From: Pedosphaera sp.
Lineage (GTDB): Bacteria > Verrucomicrobiota > Verrucomicrobiia > Limisphaerales > SIBH01
Assembly (NCBI GenBank): GCA_009695285.1
Contig: SIBH01000003.1
Location: 1-52,154, forward strand
Direction: 5' to 3'
Length of the DNA stretch: 52,154 bases
Part shown: positions 17,771 through 25,807 of the stretch, in pieces
How the letters are laid out: every line of letters starts with the position of its first letter
Numbering within the stretch: position 1 is the stretch's first letter
The notes under the pieces: generated by a model
Told to the model about the DNA's origin: nothing
The model's input: only the letters and a program-made list of their open reading frames with translations
The model's database searches: none
Made by a program: the position numbers and the translations under genes

Positions 17771-19354
17771 CTACGGAATCTTGGAAAACATTTCCGCCAG
17801 CGCCACGGCCTTGAGCATCGCCTTTGACTTGTTCACCGTTTCCTGAAACTCGGCTTCTGGCGTGGAGTCGTTCACCCAGCCGCCGCCGGCCTGCACGTAG
17901 GCTTTGCCGTCCTTGATGAGCGCCGTGCGAATGGTGATGCAGCAGTCGAGATTTCCGTTGAACGAAAAATAGCCGACGCAGCCGCCGTAAGGGCCGCGCG
18001 CGGTCTGTTCCAGTTCGGAAATGATCTGCATCGCGCGAACCTTCGGCGCGCCGCTCAACGTGCCCGCCGGAAAAGTGGAGCGCATCAGGTCGTAGGTGGA
18101 TTTGTCTGCGCCCAACTTCCCCTCAACCTGCGAGACGATGTGCATGACGTGGCTGTAACGCTCGATGCTCATCAGGTCCTTCACCTGCACGCTGCCGTAT
18201 TCGCAGACGCGGCCCAGATCGTTGCGCGCGAGATCGACGAGCATGACGTGTTCGGCGCGCTCCTTGGGATCGGCCAGCAAATCCTTTTCGTGCGCCGCAT
18301 CCTGCTCCGGCGTTTTGCCGCGCGGACGCGTGCCGGCGATGGGCCGAATTTCCACGTGCCGATCCTCGCACCGGACGTGAATTTCCGGCGACGCGCCGAC
18401 CAGCGCAAAGCCGTCCAGTTCGAGCAGGAACATGTAGGGCGAGGGATTGATGCTGCGGGCGGCGCGGTAGATGTCGAGCGGCGCGGCCTTGACCGGCGTC
18501 GAGAACCGCTGCGAACCGACCACCTGGATGATATCGCCCGCCGTGATGTATTCCTTCGCCTTGAGGACGTTGGTAAAAAACTTTTCCTTCGTCACGTTCG
18601 ATTCGAACGGGACGGAAGGCACTTCGGGCGGCACGGTCACGGGAACGTGCTCGATCGGCTGTTCGAGCAGCGAGACTAGCCGCTCGATTTCGCCGACGGC
18701 GTTTTCATAGGCGTCGGCCGGCGTGGTGCCGTGCTCGATGATGGCGTTGACGAGCACGGTGATGGTTTGCGCGACGCGGTCGAAGATCAGCAGTTCGTCC
18801 GCGATGAGAAAATACATCGTCGGCGTGCCGAGTTCGTCGTGCGGCGGGCGCGGCACCACCGGCTCCACGTCGTGAATGAATTCGTAGCCGATGAAACCCA
18901 CCGCGCCGCCGGTGAAGCGCGGCAGGCCCGGCAGCGAGACCGCGCGAAACCGCTTCAACACCTGCTCAACTACTTCGAGGCCGTCGCTGACGGTTTTCCC
19001 CTCACCCGGCTTCGCCACCCTCTCCCCATCCGATAGGGAGAGGGACGGAGTGAGGGATTTCGGTTTAACAAAAAACACTTCCAGCACCTTCCCGTTCTCG
19101 ATGAGTTCGATCCGTCCGCCGGTCTGGCGGATGATTGCGCGCGGATTGCAGCCGACGAACGAGTAGCGGCCCAGATGCTCGCCGCCTTCGACCGACTCGA
19201 AGAGGAATGACTCGCCCTGGCCGCGAATCTTGCGATATGCCGAGAGCGGCGTTTCAAAGTCGGCCAGCAGCTTGCGCGTGACGGGGATGAGATTTCCCTG
19301 CCCGGCCAGTTTCAAAAATTCTTCCTGCGATGGTGAATACATACTGTTGCCCAT
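17771..19354 (-). CDS. trpE: Anthranilate synthase component I
   Basis: Chorismate-using enzyme of tryptophan biosynthesis, 527 residues from ATG 19354 (a second ATG lies four codons later and is equally possible). The C-terminal catalytic domain shows the family signatures SPEIHVRCEDRHVEIRPIAG, then GTRPRGKTPEQD, DLARNDLGRVCEYGSV, and STFPAGTLSGAPKVRAMQII. Residues 100-120 (LTPSLSLSDGERVAKPGEG) do not belong to the family: they are the translation of a palindromic DNA element inserted in frame, in the loop between the N-terminal domain and the rest. It ends in TAG, which shows that TAG is a real stop here. It lies 16 bases after a membrane-protein gene and probably shares a transcript with that gene and hisI. 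Confidence 0.96.
   Translation of the reverse strand: MGNSMYSPSQEEFLKLAGQGNLIPVTRKLLADFETPLSAYRKIRGQGESFLFESVEGGEHLGRYSFVGCNPRAIIRQTGGRIELIENGKVLEVFFVKPKSLTPSLSLSDGERVAKPGEGKTVSDGLEVVEQVLKRFRAVSLPGLPRFTGGAVGFIGYEFIHDVEPVVPRPPHDELGTPTMYFLIADELLIFDRVAQTITVLVNAIIEHGTTPADAYENAVGEIERLVSLLEQPIEHVPVTVPPEVPSVPFESNVTKEKFFTNVLKAKEYITAGDIIQVVGSQRFSTPVKAAPLDIYRAARSINPSPYMFLLELDGFALVGASPEIHVRCEDRHVEIRPIAGTRPRGKTPEQDAAHEKDLLADPKERAEHVMLVDLARNDLGRVCEYGSVQVKDLMSIERYSHVMHIVSQVEGKLGADKSTYDLMRSTFPAGTLSGAPKVRAMQIISELEQTARGPYGGCVGYFSFNGNLDCCITIRTALIKDGKAYVQAGGGWVNDSTPEAEFQETVNKSKAMLKAVALAEMFSKIP
18999..19056. repeat. Palindromic element inserted in frame inside trpE
   Basis: A nested palindrome: outer arms CCCTCAC (18999-19005) and GTGAGGG (19050-19056), inner arms CCCTCTCCC (19018-19026) and GGGAGAGGG (19036-19044), central loop CATCCGATA. 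The reading frame of trpE passes through it without a stop. From memory, similar CTCACCC...CTCTCCC sequences occur between genes in this bacterial group. Confidence 0.85.
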
Positions 19355-19370
19355 GTTCGATGCCGACACC

Positions 19371-19892
19371 CTAGCGCGAAGCCCCGCGCAGACGCCACAC
19401 GGAAAGCAGCGTGTAAAATCCAACCGCCAGCGCGTAGCCGACGATGCCCACCCCGATCCCAAACGGCACCAGTTGCGCGGTGAACCAGATCAAGACCGCG
19501 CCAACCATGGCCACGAGAAAAGTCTGCGCGAGCAGGCAGGTCACAAACAGCCTCAGCGACCCTTCATGCATCCGGTCGCACATCCAGCGTCGATACTCGT
19601 CCTCGCCCATGGCGCGCATCAGCCAGGCGCTTTGAAAATTTCGCGCCGCCACCAGCACGCTCGTTGTGCCGACGATGACGGCGGCCAGCGGCCAGCAGGC
19701 CAGCAACGGTGCGAGCAGGACGTTCAGCGCGATGCCCCATTTCCAGCCGAGAAACTTGGCGATGGGGTTGGCCTCGAGTTTCAGGCGCGGCGTGGCGATC
19801 CAGGTGCTGAGAAAATCCATCCCCCGCGCGAACACGATTGCCGCCAGAAAATACCAGTAGTCCCGGCTGCCGAATGGGATGGTGTCGTCCAT
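19371..19892 (-). CDS. Integral membrane protein, family not recognised
   Basis: 173-residue hydrophobic protein with four or five predicted transmembrane segments (for example YWYFLAAIVFARGMDFLSTW, then GIALNVLLAPLLACWPLAAV, and VTCLLAQTFLVAMVGAVLIW). The stretch ATPRLKLEANPIAKFLGWKW between helices one and two is the most distinctive part. I do not recognise a family or function. The start was set at ATG 19892 because the frame further upstream is antisense to hisI and not membrane-like. It lies between hisI and trpE, with gaps of 56 and 16 bases. Confidence 0.75.
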   Translation of the reverse strand: MDDTIPFGSRDYWYFLAAIVFARGMDFLSTWIATPRLKLEANPIAKFLGWKWGIALNVLLAPLLACWPLAAVIVGTTSVLVAARNFQSAWLMRAMGEDEYRRWMCDRMHEGSLRLFVTCLLAQTFLVAMVGAVLIWFTAQLVPFGIGVGIVGYALAVGFYTLLSVWRLRGASR

Positions 19893-19948
19893 GATCGTTG
19901 CGGTCAGAAAAAGTGGTTGGATTGCACGTGGCCTGCGCCCATCCGCCG

Positions 19949-20335
19949 CTACTTCTTCCCGTAAATCTGCTCCGGCGTTTCCAGTTGCGGTTCGGTCGTC
20001 TTGAACGCCGCGCCGCCTTCGACCGAGCGGAAGAAGCAGGACTTGTAGCCCTCGTGACAGGCCGCGCCGATTTGCTCGATCTGGATGAGCAGCGTGTCGC
20101 CGTCGCAATCGAACGCGATGTCCTTCACCGTTTGCGTGTGGCCGCTGCTCTCGCCCTTCATCCAGAACTTCTGGCGCGAACGGCTCCAGAAATGCGTTTT
20201 GCCGGTGGCGACGGTGGATTCGAGCGAGGCCCGGTTCATCCACGCCATCATTAGGACGCGTCCGGTGGCTTGCTCCTGAACGATCGCCGGGATCAGGCCC
20301 TCGGCGTTGAATTTAAGTTTGTCGTAAAAGCTCAT
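19949..20335 (-). CDS. hisI: Phosphoribosyl-AMP cyclohydrolase
   Basis: 128-residue enzyme of histidine biosynthesis that opens the purine ring of phosphoribosyl-AMP. The zinc and magnesium ligands are visible: Asp76, Asp78 and Asp80 in FDCDGDT, with Cys77, Cys93 ([10 protein letters not shown]) and Cys100. The [19 protein letters not shown] motif is fully conserved. It is the monofunctional form without the HisE domain. It heads a minus-strand run that continues with a membrane protein and trpE. hisF lies 0.8 kb away on the same strand, beyond the toxin-antitoxin pair. The gene ends in TAG. Confidence 0.97.
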   Translation of the reverse strand: MSFYDKLKFNAEGLIPAIVQEQATGRVLMMAWMNRASLESTVATGKTHFWSRSRQKFWMKGESSGHTQTVKDIAFDCDGDTLLIQIEQIGAACHEGYKSCFFRSVEGGAAFKTTEPQLETPEQIYGKK

Positions 20336-20472
20336 GCAGCAGGTATTTTAGGTTTGGGCTTTGAGATTTGCGATTGAAAAGAAGTCACGGATTATTGGCG
20401 GCAGCCAGGGCGCGTCGCAACGCGTTTAAAATTTCGCTTGCCAGGCGCACTTCTTAAGGAATCATTAAAGCC

Positions 20473-20727
20473 GTGAAAGAATTCGACACGCTGACGGTCA
20501 CGAAAGTTGGCCAAGGCACGCTACCGAAGTGGTGGCGTGACGCCGCCGGGCTGAAGAACGGCGGCGTGGTGGAAGTCCGCCCGGTGAAGGACGGACGGAA
20601 TTCCATCCTTCTGACGCCGCGGGTCAGGCGCAAGGCTGGCATGTCCGGCAAAACGATTCTGGCTGCGATGCGAAAATGTCCGCATCCGTTTCCCGCGCCC
20701 CTGCGTCATGAGCTGCCGTTCAAATGA
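20473..20727 (+). CDS. Putative antitoxin, AbrB/VapB-like
   Basis: 84-residue protein starting at GTG 20473, with a possible ribosome site AAGGA 13 bases upstream. The first half (TLTVTKVGQGTLPKWWRDAAGLKNGG) fits the short beta-strand DNA-binding fold of AbrB/MazE antitoxins. The basic second half would wrap the toxin. Its stop overlaps the ATG of the PIN-domain gene (ATGA), the typical order for vapBC. Antitoxins of this type neutralise the RNase and repress their own promoter. The family call rests on this context as much as on the sequence. Confidence 0.75.
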   Translation: MKEFDTLTVTKVGQGTLPKWWRDAAGLKNGGVVEVRPVKDGRNSILLTPRVRRKAGMSGKTILAAMRKCPHPFPAPLRHELPFK

Positions 20728-21131
20728 GCTATCTCATTGATACGGATCTGTTGTCCCTCACGGAGCGCAAGCACACTCCGAAAAAGCTTTTAACTTGGCT
20801 GTCAAACACGCGGGACATCTTCGTTAGCGTTGTTTCCATGGCGGAACTTCGACACGGCGCGAAAACCGCTCCGCTGACTCACCGCGCGGCGCTCGACGCC
20901 TGGATTTCCGACGTGCGCCGCGACTATGCCGCAGCAATCGAGCCGCTGGATGAGGCGGTGTTGGTCCGCTGGAAAGAACTGCTGGCCGAGTTGAAGTCGA
21001 AGAATCGCATCATGACCTGCGAGGATTCGCTGATCGCCGCCACCGCGCTGCATCACGGACACACCCTGGCGACGCACAACACCCGGCACTTCACACCGGC
21101 CGGGGTCGCATTGGTAGATCCGTTGAACTGA
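20724..21131 (+). CDS. vapC: PIN-domain ribonuclease toxin, VapC-like
   Basis: 135-residue PIN-domain protein. The acidic residues that bind metal are in place: Asp6 (YLIDTDLLS), Glu41 (VSMAELRHG), Asp101 (CEDSLIAATA), and the final motif THNTRHF around Asn119. VapC toxins cut RNA, often initiator tRNA or rRNA, when the antitoxin is lost. The four-base overlap with the upstream gene supports translational coupling. All key residues are intact, so it is probably functional. Confidence 0.92.
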   Translation: MSYLIDTDLLSLTERKHTPKKLLTWLSNTRDIFVSVVSMAELRHGAKTAPLTHRAALDAWISDVRRDYAAAIEPLDEAVLVRWKELLAELKSKNRIMTCEDSLIAATALHHGHTLATHNTRHFTPAGVALVDPLN

Positions 21132-21166
21132 TCGCCGGTTGAATCACAGCCTCCTCACGTCGGCTG

Positions 21167-21940
21167 CTACAAGCGAACGGGAATATTCTGCTCCGTCAAA
21201 AATCTCTTCACCTCGCCCACCGTGAATTCGCCGAAGTGAAAAATGCTCGCGGCCAGCACGGCGTCGGCCCGGCCCTCGAGGAGCACCTCGGCCATGTGTT
21301 CCAGACTGCCCGCGCCGCCGCTCGCTACCACCGGCACGCCCACCGATTCACTGATGCGGCGCGTGATGACGAGATCAAAGCCCGCTTTCGTGCCGTCCGC
21401 GTCGATGCTGTTCAAAACGATTTCGCCCGCGCCGAGCGCGACGGCTTTTTCCGCCCAGGTCACGGCATCGAGGCCGGTCGATTTGCGGCCGCCGTGCGAG
21501 AAGACCTCCCAGCGGTCGGGCGCGACTTTTTTGGCGTCGATGGAGACGACGATGCACTGGCTGCCGAATTTTTCCGCGCCCTGCCGGATGAGGTCCGGCG
21601 TGGCGAGCGCGGAGGAGTTGATGCTGGTCTTGTCCGCGCCAGCCTTGAGCATGGTGTGCATGTCCTCGACGGTGCGGATGCCGCCGCCCACCGTCAGCGG
21701 CATGAAGCACTGATCGGCCACGCGTTCGATCACGTCGATGATGGTGTCGCGTCCATGCGCGCTGGCGGTGATGTCAAAGAAGACCATTTCGTCCGCGCCC
21801 TGCTCGTTGTAGCGCAGCGCGAGCGCGACCGGATCGCCGACGTTGCGGAGTTCGCCGGCCTCGGCCTTGCCGAACTGGACGCCACGGGTGACTTGTCCGG
21901 CGTGGACATCGAGGCAGGGAATGACACGTTTGGCGAGCAT
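21167..21940 (-). CDS. hisF: Imidazole glycerol phosphate synthase, cyclase subunit
   Basis: 257-residue TIM-barrel enzyme that, with HisH, makes imidazole glycerol phosphate and AICAR in histidine synthesis. Catalytic Asp residues lie in [14 protein letters not shown] and NSIDADGTK. Phosphate-binding loops are VGGGIRT and ASGGAGS. The start was set at ATG 21940 ([12 protein letters not shown]), the family's usual N-terminus; the frame is open eight codons further. It stands apart from hisI, with the toxin-antitoxin pair between them. Confidence 0.97.
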   Translation of the reverse strand: MLAKRVIPCLDVHAGQVTRGVQFGKAEAGELRNVGDPVALALRYNEQGADEMVFFDITASAHGRDTIIDVIERVADQCFMPLTVGGGIRTVEDMHTMLKAGADKTSINSSALATPDLIRQGAEKFGSQCIVVSIDAKKVAPDRWEVFSHGGRKSTGLDAVTWAEKAVALGAGEIVLNSIDADGTKAGFDLVITRRISESVGVPVVASGGAGSLEHMAEVLLEGRADAVLAASIFHFGEFTVGEVKRFLTEQNIPVRL

Positions 21941-22024
21941 GGCGGCGGTCAGAAATTTTTGCACTTCATGCGCGCTGGCTTAGACAGTTTCACCGGAAGT
22001 GACAAGGAAAGAGTTCGCGCAAGA

Positions 22025-22102
22025 CCTGGGAGCGCTGGCGTCCCGCCGGCGTGTTCGTGGGGCAGACAAGCAACTTGCCGGCGGGACGCCAGCGCTCCCA
22101 GG
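22025..22102. repeat. GGAGCGC-headed inverted repeat, perfect 26-bp arms
   Basis: The arms 22025-22050 and 22077-22102 are exact reverse complements, separated by 26 bases. Each arm carries GGGAGCGC followed by its own hairpin (GCTGGCG...CCGGC). It lies between the helicase stop and the hisF start and could also act as a terminator or RNA-stability element for the helicase transcript. Confidence 0.9.
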
Positions 22103-22112
22103 ACTGGCCGTT

Positions 22113-24728
22113 TCAATGCCGGCGAAAATTCAGGCGGTGATCCACGCGCTTGGTCTGGCCGAATTCGAGCGGCGGCAAATCGGTTAGCGTGGGCGATTCG
22201 GTCTCGCGCAAAATCCCTTTTGCCATCGCCTGCAAGGCCCGCCAGCGCGGCCAGTCGAGCGCGTGCGCGTGCGCGATCTGCCGCAGCGTGCTGCGCCATT
22301 CGATGATGACGCGGTCGATGTCGCCCGCGCCGAGAAACTCCGTGATCCACGAGGATTTGGTCAGAGGATTTTTGTGGAGCGCGGCGACGATGGTTTCCGC
22401 GCCGGAACCGTAGCCGGTCGGCACGCCATTCTCCAGATAGCCGGGAATGCTCTGCACGCCGTAGGCCCGCTGCGAGGTCATCGCGAGCCGCCCGGCCCAG
22501 CGATTTTCGTCGCGGCAAAACCGGAAACCGGCGTTGAGATTCGCGAGGTCGTAAATCATTTCATCGAGCGAATATTTTTCATCCTCCAGCGAGGCGGCCA
22601 CGGCCAGACCGTCGCCTTGCGAAAGCGAACTCATCACCCGCCCGCGCCGCGTTGGGACACCGGCGGCGTCGATGAGTCCGAGCCGCCGCCAGAGCAGCGC
22701 GACGCCTGCGGCCGGCGGCAACATGCGGCAGGTCGAAACCAGTTCGCACCGCGCACAGTCCAGCGGCATCACCTCGCGCTCGACGGGCTTCCAGAGCGCG
22801 ACGCCGTGGGCATCGACGAACGCGCGCGCGGGTAGTTCGGCCACGCTGATCAGCGCGGCGATCTTGCGGTCGTTCGTGTCCCAGCGGACGACGGGGGTGT
22901 GCTGTTGCGCGAGCGTCTTCTCGACGAGCGGACGAATCTTTTCGTTCCACACGGCGAGCGTGGCCTGGCGTCCGTTCCAATTGGTCAGCCGGCGCACCCA
23001 TTTCACCAGCAGCACACGGTCGTCGTTCAACACCTCGGCGATGGTTTGCGAGCGTCCGTAAATTTTTCCCCCGGTGGCATCCTCGGACAAAACCGCGAGC
23101 AGGCCGTGGCCGGTTTTTTCAAGCGCGTCGGGAACCGTCAACGCGAGATGGAGGGGCAATGACGGGCGACGAACGTCGGGTGCCGAATCGTGGGCCACCG
23201 ATTTGTTCTCCAGCTTGAGCAAGTTCAGCGCGGCTTCGGAGAGCGGTTCCATCACACACACGTCGCGCAGCGGCACGTCGCGTGGTTCGGGCGTTGGCTC
23301 CCATTCGCCGCGGCTGTTGAGCATTTGCTGGACAAGCTTGCGGACGTGCCGCGCGCGTTCGGCGTCGGTTTTCAAGCCGCACGGCGTCACAGGATTTTTC
23401 AGCGACTCCTCGACGCCGAGCCAGACGGGCTTGGTGGTGAAGAGCCGCTGCTGCACGCGCACGGCCTCGGCGAACGGTTCACGACCCGCCTCGGCGGCGG
23501 CGCTCATCAGGCCGAGCAGCGCGTTCCAATCCACCATGCCGCTGCGCGCGAGATGCACGGGCCGGCCTTCGCGCAGACGAATGTCATTGTCGCAGACGAG
23601 CACGTAGCCGGTCTCGTCGATGCCGCGACGGCCCGCACGTCCGAACATCTGCAAAATTTCATCGGGCTTGAGCGGTTGCTCGACGGCCTCGCGCCGGTAG
23701 GAGTCACCCGCGAGCGCGACGCTGCGCATGGAAAAATTGATGCCCGCCGCGAGGCCCATCGTCGCGACCACCACGCGCAACGCTCCGGCCTTGGCGAGCG
23801 GTTCGATGACTCCGGCGCGCGCTGCGTAGCTGAGACCGCTGTGATGATACGCAACGCGGTTCCGCAGCATTTTGGCGAGATGTTCGCCGACGAGTTGCTT
23901 TTGTTCGAGCGTGAGCTGAAGTGGATTCGGGCAGGGCAAGTGACGCGAGATTTCGGCGGCGAGCATTTCCGTGGCTTTGCGGCGCGGCGCAAAGACCAGC
24001 ACGGGACCGAGGTCTTCCGCGAGCGCCTTGGCAATGAGGCGCGGCCAGTAGCCGCGAATTTCACTCGGCAAGTGCCAGTTCAAATTGTCCGCCTGCACGT
24101 CTTCCAGCGGCACGGGGCGAATGTCGTGACGGATCAGTTCCGCCTTGCGACCGAGACGTTGAAACCATTTCACGATGTCCTGCGGATTGGCGACGCTGCC
24201 GCTGAGGAGGAGCAGTTGCGTCTGCGGCGGCGCGAGGGCGAGGGCGAGTTCGTAGTTCAACCCACGATCCTGGTCGCCGATCATTTGATATTCGTCCACG
24301 ACGAGCAGCGCGGGGCCGTCGCCGCGAATGAGCCGGTTCTTCTGCGTCTCCAGTGTGGCGACAAGGATGGGCGCTTCGAGATTTTCCGAGAGATCACCGG
24401 TGGCGATGCCGACGTTCCAGCCGCGCGCGCGCCATTCGGCGAGCTTGTCATTGGCGAGGGCGCGCGTGGGCACGGTGTAAATCGCCTGGCCGCGATTTTT
24501 TCCCTGGTTCGACCACAGCTCGAAGATGAGCGTCTTGCCGGAGCCGGTGGGCGCCTGCACCACCACGTCGCGCCCGTCGCGCAAGGCCGAGACCGCCTGC
24601 TGCTGCCAGAGGTCGGGCACGGCGACCTGGTTCAGCGCGGGAATATTTTCAAATGGCTTGGCCAACGTTGACACGGGCACAGTGTAGTCGAAGCGGGGAA
24701 ATGTGAAACGGGGAAAATGTCCTGCCAT
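22113..24728 (-). CDS. Large Ski2-like DEAD/DEAH helicase
   Basis: 871-residue superfamily 2 helicase. The ATPase core shows Walker A APTGSGKT (59-66), PTRAL (87-91), the DExH-type box as DEYQ (145-148), a SAT equivalent LLSGSVAN, and the second-domain arginine motif FGRAGRRG with MGLAAGINFSMRSVAL. The order and the long C-terminal half resemble Ski2/Brr2-type helicases, which thread RNA or DNA through a ring. The C-terminal half has a cysteine cluster DCARCELVSTC (about 654-667), perhaps a metal site. DEYQ is uncommon; most Ski2-like enzymes have DEVH or DEIH. Its start could be ATG 24728 or a GTG about 18 codons later. Its role is unknown. Confidence 0.87.
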   Translation of the reverse strand: MAGHFPRFTFPRFDYTVPVSTLAKPFENIPALNQVAVPDLWQQQAVSALRDGRDVVVQAPTGSGKTLIFELWSNQGKNRGQAIYTVPTRALANDKLAEWRARGWNVGIATGDLSENLEAPILVATLETQKNRLIRGDGPALLVVDEYQMIGDQDRGLNYELALALAPPQTQLLLLSGSVANPQDIVKWFQRLGRKAELIRHDIRPVPLEDVQADNLNWHLPSEIRGYWPRLIAKALAEDLGPVLVFAPRRKATEMLAAEISRHLPCPNPLQLTLEQKQLVGEHLAKMLRNRVAYHHSGLSYAARAGVIEPLAKAGALRVVVATMGLAAGINFSMRSVALAGDSYRREAVEQPLKPDEILQMFGRAGRRGIDETGYVLVCDNDIRLREGRPVHLARSGMVDWNALLGLMSAAAEAGREPFAEAVRVQQRLFTTKPVWLGVEESLKNPVTPCGLKTDAERARHVRKLVQQMLNSRGEWEPTPEPRDVPLRDVCVMEPLSEAALNLLKLENKSVAHDSAPDVRRPSLPLHLALTVPDALEKTGHGLLAVLSEDATGGKIYGRSQTIAEVLNDDRVLLVKWVRRLTNWNGRQATLAVWNEKIRPLVEKTLAQQHTPVVRWDTNDRKIAALISVAELPARAFVDAHGVALWKPVEREVMPLDCARCELVSTCRMLPPAAGVALLWRRLGLIDAAGVPTRRGRVMSSLSQGDGLAVAASLEDEKYSLDEMIYDLANLNAGFRFCRDENRWAGRLAMTSQRAYGVQSIPGYLENGVPTGYGSGAETIVAALHKNPLTKSSWITEFLGAGDIDRVIIEWRSTLRQIAHAHALDWPRWRALQAMAKGILRETESPTLTDLPPLEFGQTKRVDHRLNFRRH

Positions 24729-24790
24729 TGGTCAAGAGTGTCCCCTGACTCCGCTCTTGCAAATTTCCCCAGTCCGACTTGGATGCACGC

Positions 24791-25120
24791 ATGTTTCAAT
24801 TCATTGCGCTCGCGCAAAACAAAACCTGGCAGCCCGGCCCCTATCCCGGCGTCGAACTACTCGTGCTCCACAAAAACGAAACCACCGGCGGCGTCACCGT
24901 CCTCCGCAAATTCCACGCCGGCGTCACGGTGCCGGCGCACCTTCATCCGCTGGCCAACGAATCGGTTTACATTTTGAGCGGCGAATGGGCGGAGGCCGGC
25001 ACGACCTACACCACCGGCGCGTTTTTCCACGCGCCGCGCGGCGAGCGCCACGGCCCGCACTTCGCAAAAACGGAAGTCATCAGCCTGACGATGTTCGACG
25101 GGCCGCTGACCGTGGCGTAG
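24791..25120 (+). CDS. Cupin-domain protein, ChrR-like
   Basis: 109-residue single-domain cupin. The first metal-binding motif is recognisable (VPAHLHPLANESVYILSGEW) and the second is GAFFHAPRGERHGPH. These place two or three histidines and a glutamate in the barrel. The layout is like the anti-sigma-type ChrR cupins or small sugar-binding cupins. Start ATG 24791 was preferred (MFQFIALAQN); ATG 24779 is four codons upstream. The gene is divergent from the helicase and is followed ten bases later by a TPR gene. The substrate is unknown. It ends in TAG. Confidence 0.85.
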   Translation: MFQFIALAQNKTWQPGPYPGVELLVLHKNETTGGVTVLRKFHAGVTVPAHLHPLANESVYILSGEWAEAGTTYTTGAFFHAPRGERHGPHFAKTEVISLTMFDGPLTVA

Positions 25121-25129
25121 CCTCCCGCC

Positions 25130-25645
25130 ATGCCGCCTCTGCAACCACCGGACAGCCATCATCTCGCCGCCGCCCTCGGCTGGCTCGAGCTTGGCAGCGC
25201 GCACGAGGCCGCGGCGGAACTGGAAAAAATTTCTCCGGCCTGGCAGACGCACCCAGACGTGCTGGAAATGCGCTGGGCCGTCCACTCCGAGGCGAAGGAC
25301 TGGGAGGCGGCCCTGCCCGCCGCCCGCGCGCTCACGCAGGCCGCGCCCGACCGCGCCAGCGGTTGGCTGCACCAAGCCTATGCACTGCGCCGCACGGCGG
25401 GCGGCGGATTGCAGGCCGCGTTTGATCTGCTGCGGCCCGCCGCCGACCGGTTTCCCCAGGACTGGCTGATCGCCTACAATCTCGCCTGCTACACCTGCCA
25501 GTTGCGGCAGATGGACACCGCTTGCGAATGGCTGCTCCGCGCCGCTGGAGAAGGTGACCGAAAGCAAATTCTCCAGATGGCCCTTGACGACCCGGACCTG
25601 CGGCCGTTGCGCGACAAGATCAAGGATTTCGCGGCGGGCGGATGA
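25130..25645 (+). CDS. TPR-like repeat protein
   Basis: 171-residue alpha-helical protein built of tetratricopeptide-like repeats, seen as recurring hydrophobic/Ala patterns (ALGWLELGSAHEAAAELEKI, then DWEAALPAARALTQAAPDRA, and NLACYTCQLRQMDTACEWLL). TPR proteins serve as scaffolds. No signal peptide or membrane segment is seen, so it is cytoplasmic. It starts ten bases after the cupin gene and is probably in the same operon. No specific function can be assigned. Confidence 0.8.
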   Translation: MPPLQPPDSHHLAAALGWLELGSAHEAAAELEKISPAWQTHPDVLEMRWAVHSEAKDWEAALPAARALTQAAPDRASGWLHQAYALRRTAGGGLQAAFDLLRPAADRFPQDWLIAYNLACYTCQLRQMDTACEWLLRAAGEGDRKQILQMALDDPDLRPLRDKIKDFAAGG

Positions 25646-25654
25646 CACTGCTCC

Positions 25655-25728
25655 CGGAGCGCCGGTCTCCGACCCGGCAGGCGTCGAGTTGCTCCGGCGA
25701 ATGCGCCGGATCGGAGATCGGCGCTCCG
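25655..25728. repeat. GGAGCGC-headed inverted repeat
   Basis: Two 24-base arms (25655-25678 and 25705-25728) match as reverse complements at 22 of 24 positions across a 26-base spacer. The left arm starts CGGAGCGC and contains the hairpin CCGGTCTCCGACCCGG. It begins ten bases after the TPR gene stop. Confidence 0.85.
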
Positions 25729-25769
25729 CCAGGGCTGCGCCCATTCGGAGGCGGCGACGACGAGCGGGC

Positions 25770-25798
25770 TTGAACTCGGTCCGCGTTCTCCGCACTAT
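25770..25798 (+). promoter_or_regulatory. Possible metF promoter
   Basis: TTGAAC (25770-25775) and CACTAT (25793-25798) are spaced by 17 bases. The -10 box ends nine bases before the metF ATG, so the leader would be only a few bases long, and no ribosome-binding site is seen. Confidence 0.4.
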
Positions 25799-25807
25799 CA
25801 CCTTCCG

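Noticed and set aside
18999-19056. Transcription terminator within trpE
   Set aside because: The palindrome is strong but no T run follows on either strand, and it lies inside an intact coding frame.
20336-20472. T-box or his/trp attenuator ahead of hisI or the toxin-antitoxin pair
   Set aside because: I found no leader peptide rich in His or Trp codons and no terminator/antiterminator pair.
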